Assembly (NCBI GenBank): GCA_937996605.1 | Contig: CALKVB010000496.1 | Location: 1 to 5,119 of the forward strand | Source of the DNA: an uncultured Oxalobacteraceae bacterium | Lineage (GTDB): Bacteria > Pseudomonadota > Gammaproteobacteria > Burkholderiales > Burkholderiaceae_D | Direction of reading: 5' to 3' | DNA: 5,119 nt | Shown here: one piece after another, positions 1 to 5,119 of the stretch | How the letters are laid out: the number at the start of each line of letters is the position of its first letter | Position numbering within the stretch: position 1 is the stretch's first letter | The notes under the pieces: generated by a model | The model's input: the letters and a program-made list of their open reading frames with translations, nothing else | What the model was told of the DNA's origin: nothing | Databases searched by the model: none | Made by a program: the position numbers and the translations under genes

Positions 1-19
1 AGATGGATTTGTTTTCCAT
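1..19 (-). CDS. rodA: Start of rodA (partial), SEDS peptidoglycan glycosyltransferase
   Basis: Only the first six codons (M E N K S I) are inside the window; the gene continues beyond position 1. The ATG lies one base after the mrdA stop codon and is preceded at six bases by a good Shine-Dalgarno sequence, so a real start is well supported. The identity comes from context: in betaproteobacteria, and in E. coli where the pair is mrdA-mrdB, the gene directly after PBP2 encodes RodA, the multi-pass membrane glycan polymerase that works as a pair with PBP2. Six residues cannot confirm this themselves. The tight junction suggests translational coupling, which would keep PBP2 and RodA in similar amounts. 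Confidence 0.7.
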
Positions 20-20
20 A

Positions 21-2072
21 TTATTTCCTCTTGGCGTTGCTGCTAGCCGGCACTGACGCAGGAACCGCAGAAATCACATTGCTCACTGTAGTAGGTGCTG
101 GTAGCGCGTTCAACTCATTGGCATTTGGGTTGGACAGCTTGCCTGCAGGTAAGGCGTCGTCGATCTCATCATTTTCAGGAACCACTGCTTGCGATGCAGC
201 CGATGATTTAGCTTTATCCTGCGGACGCTTACCTAAGATGTAGTAATCAAAGGCCTTACGCACAATAGGCGCCGCCGCTGCAGCACCTTTGCCACCATTT
301 TCAACGATGATCGCAACCGCAATTTTCGGTTTATCGGCGGGTGCAAACGAAATGTACCAAGCATGATCGCGATACCTTTCAGCGATACGATTGGCGTCAT
401 ATTTTTCGCCTTTCTTCATACCGATGACTTGTGCCGTTCCGGTTTTCCCACCTGCCACATATTCAGCGCCCAAAAACGCGGTGCGTCCCGTACCTTCTTT
501 TGATACGCCGACCATCGCATTTTTGATAATTTCTACATTTTCTGGTTTCAGCGGAATTCGTGCACTTTCCTTAGGTACAGTCAGCACACGTTCCTTTGAG
601 TGAGGATCTTCGATAATTTTCACCAAGTGTGGTTTCATCACTACGCCACCATTGACCAAGGTTGCCATGGCGTGTGCCATTTGTAGAGGGGTAAAAGTGT
701 TCTGTCCTTGGCCAATCCCCAGAGAAATTGTATCTCCCGGAATCCACCGTTGTTGCGCCGGTTTCTTGAATGCTTTGCGTTTCCATTCGCTCGATGGCAA
801 CAAACCTCGTCTTTCATTTTCCAAATCGATACCTGTAATTTGGCCTAAACCAAACTGCATCATAAAATCATGCATGACATCGACACCGAGATCATTCGCT
901 AATTGGAAAAAGTAAGTATCACAAGAATGCACCACCGCGCGATACATATCGACCATGCCATGACCACCCACTTTATCGTCATTAAAAGTATGGTTACCGA
1001 ATACAAAATAACCTGGATCTGAAATCGCTTGTTGCGGTGTTCGCTTTCCAGATTCCAAGGCCAATAAAGCCATGAACGGCTTATAAGTTGAACCAGGCGG
1101 ATATGCTCCAGTCAAGGGACGATTCAACAAAGGAATATCTTCGGAAGTATTGAGCTCGTGCCAGCTTTGTTGATCGATCCCTTCCACGAATAAGTTGGGA
1201 TCGTAAGTGGGTTTAGAAACAAAAGCCAACACATCACCAGTCTCAGGCTCAATCGCGACCATCGCACCGCGTCTATCGCCAAAAGCATCCTCGATGACTT
1301 TTTGCAGTTCGATATCGACTGACAAAATCAAGTTCTTACCAGAGTTCGGTGCAGAACGTGAGAGCGTACGCACTGCACGTCCACCGGCAGAAATTTCAAC
1401 TTCTTCAACGCCGGTCACTCCATGCAACATCTTCTCGTAACTTTTTTCCAAGCCTTCTTTACCAATGTAATTAGTGCCTTTGTAATTTGCAGCATCGTCA
1501 CCATCCTCTAAATTCTCGGCTTCTTTTTTATTGATACGTCCAATGTAGCCGATCACATGCGAAGCGGTTTCACCTAAAGGATACTGACGGAATAAACGAG
1601 CTTGAATTTCAACGCCAGGAAAGCGAAAACGTTGCGCCGTGAATCGCGCCACCTCTTCATCTGACAAACGAGTACGAATCGGCAGACTCTCAAAACTTTT
1701 AGATTCTTCCATCAACTTACGCAGACGCTTACGGTGCTTAGGCTGGATATCAACTAACAAAGCAAGTTCGTCAATCAACGCATCCATGTCCATGGTAATT
1801 TTGGATGGCGTAATTTCTAAGGTATAAGCAGAAAAATTGCGCGCCAGCACTACACCATTTCGATCAAGAATCAATCCACGGTTAGGCACAATAGGTACAA
1901 CCGAGATGCGATTTTCGTTAGCCTTAGTCGCATACACATCGTGCTTAATAATTTGCAGCCATACATAACGACCAATCAATACCGAAAAACAAATGGTCGC
2001 AAAGATACCGATCACCAACAGGCGCATGCGGAACAAGTACAGTTCGCGTTCGGTATTTTTTAACTCGGTCAT
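21..2072 (-). CDS. mrdA: Penicillin-binding protein 2 (MrdA), elongation-specific DD-transpeptidase
   Basis: A 683-residue class B penicillin-binding protein that crosslinks peptidoglycan during cell elongation, acting in the periplasm on a single membrane anchor with RodA as partner. A short cytoplasmic N-terminus leads into a transmembrane segment at about residues 17-37. The dimerisation/pedestal domain follows, with the PNRGLILDRNG motif at 63-73. The transpeptidase domain starts near 245 and has all three active-site motifs: STYK at 328-331 (nucleophile Ser328), SCD at 383-385 and KTG at 543-545. Asp352, Asp365 or Asp366, His371 and Cys384 match a zinc site described in Acinetobacter PBP2. 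Residues from about 615 to the end form a tail rich in Ala, Pro, Asn and Ser, which makes the protein about 50 residues longer than E. coli PBP2 (633). The start MTELKNTERELY fits the family, although no convincing Shine-Dalgarno precedes it. The mreD stop lies 24 bases upstream, so translational coupling is plausible. Confidence 0.98.
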   Translation of the reverse strand: MTELKNTERELYLFRMRLLVIGIFATICFSVLIGRYVWLQIIKHDVYATKANENRISVVPIVPNRGLILDRNGVVLARNFSAYTLEITPSKITMDMDALIDELALLVDIQPKHRKRLRKLMEESKSFESLPIRTRLSDEEVARFTAQRFRFPGVEIQARLFRQYPLGETASHVIGYIGRINKKEAENLEDGDDAANYKGTNYIGKEGLEKSYEKMLHGVTGVEEVEISAGGRAVRTLSRSAPNSGKNLILSVDIELQKVIEDAFGDRRGAMVAIEPETGDVLAFVSKPTYDPNLFVEGIDQQSWHELNTSEDIPLLNRPLTGAYPPGSTYKPFMALLALESGKRTPQQAISDPGYFVFGNHTFNDDKVGGHGMVDMYRAVVHSCDTYFFQLANDLGVDVMHDFMMQFGLGQITGIDLENERRGLLPSSEWKRKAFKKPAQQRWIPGDTISLGIGQGQNTFTPLQMAHAMATLVNGGVVMKPHLVKIIEDPHSKERVLTVPKESARIPLKPENVEIIKNAMVGVSKEGTGRTAFLGAEYVAGGKTGTAQVIGMKKGEKYDANRIAERYRDHAWYISFAPADKPKIAVAIIVENGGKGAAAAAPIVRKAFDYYILGKRPQDKAKSSAASQAVVPENDEIDDALPAGKLSNPNANELNALPAPTTVSNVISAVPASVPASSNAKRK
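26..32 (-). promoter_or_regulatory. Ribosome binding site of rodA, inside the mrdA 3' end
   Basis: The minus strand reads AAGAGGA followed by six bases and ATG. The site is formed by the last codons of mrdA (Lys-Arg-Lys before the TAA), so ribosomes finishing PBP2 stop directly over the rodA start. It is the main evidence that translation starts at position 19. Confidence 0.7.
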
Positions 2073-2096
2073 GACTGCTTTAACAAAATGGGGTGG

Positions 2097-2615
2097 CTAA
2101 ATTGGACGCGTTTCGTCTTTGTCGATAGGACGCCGCTGTGGCGCAAGCAACAACCACGTGGCAATCGGCCATAGTGCTGTGGTGACCACACACTCTAGAA
2201 AATAAAGCCAGCCCGGGAAGTGCGAATCGGACGAAATCACCAGTCGTACACAGAGTTTGATCACGAGAATGCCCAAAAACAGAGGGAACACTTGAAAACT
2301 CTGCACTAGAGGAGGAAACCACAACACACGGCGATGAATCGAGATCGCGAAATAAGACAAGAGCGTATAAGCTAAGGCATTTTCACCGAGATAAACGGCA
2401 TCATGAACATCCATCAATAAGCCCATCGCAAAAGCGATACCAATACCGACTTTACGCGGCTGATGAATACTCCAAAACACTAAAACTAATGCCACAAAAT
2501 CAGGAATACCAATCGACGATCCCCACGGTAATAGGTTCAACACAAAAGCGATGATTAAACTAAATATGATGAATAGTGGATTAACCGGCTGTAGTATGTA
2601 CTGAGGATGATTCAT
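2097..2615 (-). CDS. mreD: Rod shape-determining protein MreD
   Basis: A 172-residue inner-membrane protein that binds MreC and is needed for rod shape; no enzymatic activity is known for the family. The sequence is strongly hydrophobic, with about five to six membrane segments (roughly 12-30, 36-51, 55-69, 79-94, 103-126 and 134-157). The short conserved stretch GLLMDVHDAVYLGENAL at 65-81 matches the typical MreD signature around a G-L-x-D-V core. The C-terminus is short, charged and probably cytoplasmic. Length is close to the usual 160-170 residues. The ATG is supported by a strong Shine-Dalgarno seven bases upstream that overlaps the mreC stop codon, so it is probably coupled to mreC. Its position between mreC and mrdA is the standard order. 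The identification is firm from context and topology, because MreD sequences diverge widely. Confidence 0.95.
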   Translation of the reverse strand: MNHPQYILQPVNPLFIIFSLIIAFVLNLLPWGSSIGIPDFVALVLVFWSIHQPRKVGIGIAFAMGLLMDVHDAVYLGENALAYTLLSYFAISIHRRVLWFPPLVQSFQVFPLFLGILVIKLCVRLVISSDSHFPGWLYFLECVVTTALWPIATWLLLAPQRRPIDKDETRPI

Positions 2616-2622
2616 TTGCTCA

Positions 2623-2628
2623 CTCCTA
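2623..2628 (-). promoter_or_regulatory. Ribosome binding site of mreD overlapping the mreC stop
   Basis: The minus strand reads TAGGAG, seven bases before the mreD ATG. Its first three bases are the mreC stop codon TAG. Termination of MreC therefore places ribosomes on the MreD initiation site, an arrangement that fits proteins which bind one another. Confidence 0.75.
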
Positions 2629-3675
2629 GCGTTTAAGATCGGCTGCCGCTGGCGTGACCGGAGGAATGGCTACTGCCGACGCAGGTACTGCTGTCGGCAA
2701 GGCTTGGCTAGCACTTGTTTCGGTACGCTTAAAATCAACTGGCGCACCATCTTTTACACTGTCCTTCGTTGCGTCGCGTGTCACACGTCGATTAATTTTT
2801 TCCTTCTTGGCGCGCACATCTTCTGACTCGGGTGGAGTAATCGTGCTGGTGTCGACGAGAAGAATTAAGAGTTGTTTATGATGCTCAATTCCGGCAGCGG
2901 GAGACAACAAGACAGTCTCGAAAGTGGTAGTCGCTTTGTTATCGACTTGCGCCACCTTTGCCACTTGCAAACCTTCAGGATAAACACCATCAATCCCGGA
3001 GGTCACCAAAGTATCACCAATTTTTACATCGGCATTGGTGGTCACACGCATTTCTAAATACGGTGAACGACCACGCCCTGTAACGACACTACGCAAACCA
3101 TTGCGTTCAACTTGCACCGGAATTGCTTGATTCTTATCCGACAATAAAGTGACTTCACAGGTCAATGGAAACACGCGGGTCACTTGCCCGACGACACCGC
3201 GCTCATCGATGACAGGCTGGCTCAATGCAACGCCTTGGGTCGCACCACGATTCAAAACAATTTTACGTGTTACCTCATCACGCGCATCGTACAAAATCTC
3301 CGCCATCAAGGACTTAGAATTTGTCTTGGTCTTTAACTCAAGCAGACGCCGCAATTGTGCATTTTCGGTGGCCAATGCCACATTTTGATGGAGGTTCTCA
3401 GCGTTTTGAATTTGTTGCTGCTTAAGCGTCGCCACTTCTTTTTGTAGTGCCGTTGTCGAGGCAAAATAAGTGGAGATGTTTGAAATCGCATCACGCGGAG
3501 CGAGTGCTAACATTTGCAAGGGATACAGCGCTGTACCGACTACTTGACGCAATGGCCCAAGCGACTTCATCCGAGAGTCGACCAGCAATAAGGAGAGCGA
3601 AAAGACCGTGAAAAAAACCACCTTAACGCGTGCAGACGCGCCTTGTTTAAACAACGGTGGTGGACTATGTTGCAT
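2626..3675 (-). CDS. mreC: Rod shape-determining protein MreC
   Basis: A 349-residue bitopic membrane protein whose periplasmic part binds PBP2 and which links it with MreD. The short N-terminus MQHSPPPLFKQG is followed by one transmembrane segment (about 18-34), a coiled coil rich in Gln, Leu, Glu and Asn (about 75-117) and the two small beta domains typical of MreC (about 120-275; GVVGQV at 160-165, IGDTLVTSGIDGVYPEGL at 219-236). A charged, then Ala/Pro-rich tail runs from 276 to the end; E. coli MreC also has a long tail. I place the start at the ATG at 3675. An in-frame TTG at 3690 would add MASSL, but homologues as I recall them begin close to the SPPPLFKQG motif. Neither start has a good Shine-Dalgarno. 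A two-codon open frame (ATG-TTC-TAG, 3693-3701) lies just upstream and is probably chance. The gene is separated from mreB by a structured gap of about 230 bases. Confidence 0.97.
   Translation of the reverse strand: MQHSPPPLFKQGASARVKVVFFTVFSLSLLLVDSRMKSLGPLRQVVGTALYPLQMLALAPRDAISNISTYFASTTALQKEVATLKQQQIQNAENLHQNVALATENAQLRRLLELKTKTNSKSLMAEILYDARDEVTRKIVLNRGATQGVALSQPVIDERGVVGQVTRVFPLTCEVTLLSDKNQAIPVQVERNGLRSVVTGRGRSPYLEMRVTTNADVKIGDTLVTSGIDGVYPEGLQVAKVAQVDNKATTTFETVLLSPAAGIEHHKQLLILLVDTSTITPPESEDVRAKKEKINRRVTRDATKDSVKDGAPVDFKRTETSASQALPTAVPASAVAIPPVTPAAADLKR
2674..2699 (-). other. GC-rich hairpin in the 3' coding end of mreC
   Basis: TGCCGAC at 2674-2680 pairs with GTCGGCA at 2693-2699, and the stem continues inside as GCAG at 2681-2684 with CTGC at 2688-2691. 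That gives eleven base pairs, one bulged base at 2692 and a three-base loop. It encodes part of the Ala/Pro-rich tail (MreC residues about 326-334) and ends about 45 bases before the stop codon. No U-run follows, so it is not a standard intrinsic terminator. It may slow ribosomes or protect the mRNA, or may only reflect biased codons in a repetitive tail. Confidence 0.5.
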
Positions 3676-3713
3676 AAGTGACGATGCCAAGCCTAGAACA
3701 TTGATAGAAAACT

Positions 3714-3755
3714 GAAATGAGAAAACTAAAATAAGAAACTTAAAATGAGATCACG
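3714..3755. repeat. 14-bp imperfect tandem repeat, about three units
   Basis: Three consecutive 14-base units can be aligned on the plus strand: GAAATGAGAAAACT (3714-3727), AAAATAAGAAACTT (3728-3741) and AAAATGAGATCACG (3742-3755). Units 1 and 2 are the most alike and unit 3 diverges at its end. The shared core AAATGAGA or AAATAAGA starts at 3715, 3729 and 3743, exactly 14 bases apart. In the mRNA each unit gives a UCUCAUUU or UCUUAUUU segment, the 3' arm of the neighbouring hairpin. Confidence 0.6.
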
Positions 3756-3773
3756 CCCTTGCGAATCTCATTT
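3743..3773 (-). terminator. Hairpin with downstream U-rich stretch, possible attenuator before mreC
   Basis: AAATGAGAT at 3743-3751 and ATCTCATTT at 3765-3773 are perfect nine-base inverted arms. CGC at 3754-3756 and GCG at 3761-3763 add three inner pairs around a four-base loop. Weaker pairing continues outward (about 3734-3741 with 3775-3782). Read on the minus strand, the hairpin is followed by the U-rich stretch UUUUAAGUUUCUUAUUUU. This resembles an intrinsic terminator, but the stem is AU-rich and the U-run is interrupted, so partial read-through is more likely than full termination. A leaky stop after mreB would fit a need for much more MreB than MreC. The call is an inference from sequence only. 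Confidence 0.45.
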
Positions 3774-3776
3774 CAA

Positions 3777-3792
3777 ATTTCTGTATTTCTGT
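3777..3792. repeat. 8-bp perfect tandem repeat (ATTTCTGT x2)
   Basis: ATTTCTGT occurs at 3777-3784 and again at 3785-3792 with no gap. It lies between the two structured elements of the mreB-mreC gap and overlaps neither main stem. It is probably a replication-slippage duplication in non-coding DNA. Confidence 0.7.
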
Positions 3793-3800
3793 ACTACTTC

Positions 3801-3880
3801 CAAATGCGAAGCGAATGAAGTATTCGCCTATCATGAACTCATTTTACGAAGCCTGCCGTAGTAAGTTCATTGCGCATTTG
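3801..3880 (-). other. Nested inverted repeats: possible three-way-junction RNA between mreB and mreC
   Basis: Four pairings are compatible with one fold. P1 is CAAATGCG (3801-3808) with CGCATTTG (3873-3880), eight perfect pairs closing the element. Inside it, P2 is GCGAAT (3811-3816) with ATTCGC (3822-3827) around a five-base loop. P3 is ATGAACT (3833-3839) with AGTTCAT (3864-3870), topped by TACG (3845-3848) with CGTA (3857-3860). The element fills 80 of the 230 non-coding bases and begins 25 bases after the mreB stop codon in the transcript. No U-run follows P1, so it is not a terminator. I do not recognise it as a known riboswitch or RNA family. It could be a 3' end stabiliser for mreB mRNA or a processing site. 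Confidence 0.45.
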
Positions 3881-3905
3881 TTTCTCAAACGAGATTCAGA
3901 CGAGT

Positions 3906-4949
3906 TTATTCGTAAGAAAACAAAGAGCCCAATTTATCCATACGTTCTAATGCCATACCAGAACCACGCACCACGCAGGTCAATGGTTCTTCAGCAACCA
4001 ACACTGGCAAGCCAGTTTCTTCCATCAAGAGACGATCCAAGTCACGCAACAAAGCACCGCCACCCGTCAACATCATGCCTTTTTCCGCGATGTCAGCACC
4101 GAGTTCTGGTGGAGTTTGTTCCAATGCATTCTTAACCGCTGAAACGATATTATTCAAAGGATCGGTCAGGGCCTCCAAGATCTCATTGCTAGAAATCGTG
4201 AAAGAACGTGGAATACCCTCTGAAAGGTTGCGACCCTTCACTTCCATTTCTTTGATCTCAGAACCCGGGAAAGCGGAGCCAATGGTTTTCTTGATTGCTT
4301 CTGCAGTTTGCTCACCGATCAACATGCCGTAATTGCGGCGAATGTAATTGACGATGGCTTCGTCGAATTTATCACCACCGACGCGCACAGAACCTTTGTA
4401 GACCATACCACCGAGTGAAATCACGCCAACTTCAGTGGTACCACCACCGATATCTACCACCATAGAACCGGTTGCGTCAGACACAGGTAAACCTGCACCA
4501 ATTGCCGCTGCCATCGGTTCCTCGATCAGATACACTTGAGAAGCACCTGCGCCTAAAGCAGATTCACGAATCGCACGGCGCTCAACTTGGGTAGAGCCGC
4601 AAGGTACGCAAATGATGATACGTGGAGATGGTTTGAAAAATTTCGTGTCGTGCACCATGCGAATAAACTGCTTAAGCATTTGCTCAGTGACAGTAAAGTC
4701 AGCAATAACGCCGTCTTTCATTGGGCGAATCGCTTCGATATTGCCGGGCACTTTACCGAGCATTTGCTTCGCTTCTTTACCCACCGCTTGAATTGTTTTT
4801 TTGCCATTGGGGCCGCCTTCTTGGCGAATCGCGACGACTGAAGGTTCATCCAAAACGATGCCTTGGCCGCGCACATAAATCAAAGTATTGGCTGTACCTA
4901 AGTCAATTGCCAAATCATTAGAGAGATAACTACGAAAAAAACCGAACAT
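3906..4949 (-). CDS. mreB: Rod shape-determining protein MreB, bacterial actin
   Basis: A 347-residue actin-fold ATPase that forms membrane-bound antiparallel filaments and orients cell-wall synthesis along the cylinder. The N-terminus MFGFFRSYLS is a short amphipathic membrane-binding segment as in Gram-negative MreB. The nucleotide site is complete: phosphate 1 motif DLGTANTL at 16-23, the LIEEP segment at 141-145 bearing the catalytic-region glutamate, phosphate 2 motif DIGGGTTE at 166-173, and the adenosine motif TGGGALLRDLD at 295-305. Length equals that of E. coli MreB (347) and no residue looks aberrant. The ATG follows AAGGA at four bases. It is the first gene of the operon in this window. 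A structured gap of about 230 bases follows before mreC, suggesting mreB can be expressed apart from the downstream genes; mostly monocistronic mreB transcripts have been reported in E. coli. Confidence 0.99.
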   Translation of the reverse strand: MFGFFRSYLSNDLAIDLGTANTLIYVRGQGIVLDEPSVVAIRQEGGPNGKKTIQAVGKEAKQMLGKVPGNIEAIRPMKDGVIADFTVTEQMLKQFIRMVHDTKFFKPSPRIIICVPCGSTQVERRAIRESALGAGASQVYLIEEPMAAAIGAGLPVSDATGSMVVDIGGGTTEVGVISLGGMVYKGSVRVGGDKFDEAIVNYIRRNYGMLIGEQTAEAIKKTIGSAFPGSEIKEMEVKGRNLSEGIPRSFTISSNEILEALTDPLNNIVSAVKNALEQTPPELGADIAEKGMMLTGGGALLRDLDRLLMEETGLPVLVAEEPLTCVVRGSGMALERMDKLGSLFSYE

Positions 4950-4953
4950 AAAA

Positions 4954-4958
4954 TCCTT
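4954..4958 (-). promoter_or_regulatory. Ribosome binding site of mreB
   Basis: The minus strand reads ACAAGGATTTTATG. The AAGGA core lies four bases before the ATG, a short but workable spacing, and supports the start at 4949, which also matches the conserved MFGFFRSYLS N-terminus. Confidence 0.65.
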
Positions 4959-4964
4959 GTTGTC

Positions 4965-4980
4965 GCTAATTTGCTAATTT
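4965..4980. repeat. 8-bp perfect tandem repeat (GCTAATTT x2) in the mreB leader
   Basis: GCTAATTT occurs at 4965-4972 and 4973-4980 on the plus strand; the minus strand reads AAATTAGC twice. It lies 16 to 31 bases upstream of the mreB start codon, just before the ribosome binding site, so a change in copy number would alter leader length without touching the gene. Confidence 0.75.
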
Positions 4981-5036
4981 GTCCAATGGCACGACAATTT
5001 CGTACCGAATCTTTTCACTCTCACCGAGAAACCAAG

Positions 5037-5052
5037 TGCCAGCAATGTGCCA
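5037..5052 (-). promoter_or_regulatory. Possible promoter or operator upstream of mreB (sigma-54-like -24/-12)
   Basis: The minus strand reads TGGCACATTGCTGGCA. It has GG and GC separated by ten bases, and TGGCAC followed by T-G-G-C-A, close to the sigma-54 consensus TGGCACG-N4-TTGCW with one mismatch in the -12 block and one at the less conserved G. Transcription would start near 5025, giving a leader of about 75 bases. TGGCAC also stands as a direct repeat 11 bases apart (5047-5052 and 5036-5041), so it could instead be a repressor site or chance. No clear sigma-70 -35/-10 pair was found by eye between here and mreB. The rest of 4950-5119 shows no gene; a divergent gene probably lies beyond the edge. 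Confidence 0.25.
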
Positions 5053-5119
5053 CGCGCAAATATTTTCTAAGCAACTAATGCTTTTTACATGAACTTCAAA
5101 GAAAATAAAGACCAGATAT

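Noticed and set aside
652..1440. Several plus-strand open frames of 77 to 87 codons opposite mrdA
   Set aside because: They are antisense to conserved PBP2 domains, have no initiation signals and encode no recognisable protein.
3676..3690. TTG at 3690 as the mreC start, adding five residues
   Set aside because: The ATG at 3675 places MQHSPPPLFKQG at the N-terminus as in recalled homologues; the TTG has AGG only one base upstream, too close to serve.
3839..3877. Minus-strand mini-frame of 12 codons (M R N E L T T A G F V K) between mreB and mreC
   Set aside because: There is only a poor purine-rich sequence upstream and the frame lies within the inverted-repeat element; nothing supports translation.
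3815..4135. Plus-strand open frame of 106 codons starting in the mreB-mreC gap
   Set aside because: It runs antisense through the conserved 3' end of mreB, lacks a Shine-Dalgarno, and its composition is unlike a folded protein; it follows from the codon pattern of mreB.
5089..5119. Open plus-strand frame from an ATG at 5089 to the window edge (M N F K E N K D Q I)
   Set aside because: A divergent gene such as gatC is common next to betaproteobacterial mreB, but these residues do not resemble a GatC N-terminus and no Shine-Dalgarno precedes the ATG. More sequence would be needed.
1..5119. Search for CRISPR arrays, tRNA or rRNA genes, insertion sequences and phage or defence genes
   Set aside because: No regularly spaced repeats, tRNA-like folds, transposase frames or long terminal inverted repeats were seen; the window is an ordinary chromosomal housekeeping operon.

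Overview
The window carries one strand of a classic cell-elongation (Rod complex) operon, read entirely on the minus strand: mreB (3906-4949), mreC (2626-3675), mreD (2097-2615), mrdA/PBP2 (21-2072), and the first six codons of the next gene, almost certainly rodA (1-19, cut by the window edge). All four complete genes are intact and full length, with the expected catalytic or structural motifs.

The organism is most likely a betaproteobacterium of the order Burkholderiales. The inferred reasons are the gene order mreB-mreC-mreD-mrdA-rodA, a MreC that begins MQHSPPPLFKQG, and a PBP2 that begins MTELKNTERELY, both recalled as betaproteobacterial hallmarks. By eye the GC content is just under 50%, which would suit a lower-GC member such as an Undibacterium-like Oxalobacteraceae. 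That genus-level guess is weak.

Layout from the 5' end of the operon. Positions 4950-5119 are the mreB leader, holding an 8-bp tandem repeat and a TGGCAC direct repeat that resembles a sigma-54 -24/-12 element. mreB follows. The only long gap inside the operon, 3676-3905, is rich in structure: a nested set of inverted repeats that folds as a three-way junction, a separate hairpin followed by a U-rich stretch, a 14-bp imperfect tandem repeat and an 8-bp tandem repeat. After that, mreC, mreD, mrdA and rodA are packed 1 to 24 bp apart.

The proteins work together. MreB filaments on the inner face of the membrane position the complex. MreC and MreD connect it across the membrane. PBP2 crosslinks, and RodA polymerises, new peptidoglycan along the cell cylinder. 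I found no new gene system, mobile element, CRISPR array or RNA gene. The least explained part is the mreB-mreC intergenic region, which looks like a cis-acting RNA that could set the ratio of MreB to the downstream membrane proteins.
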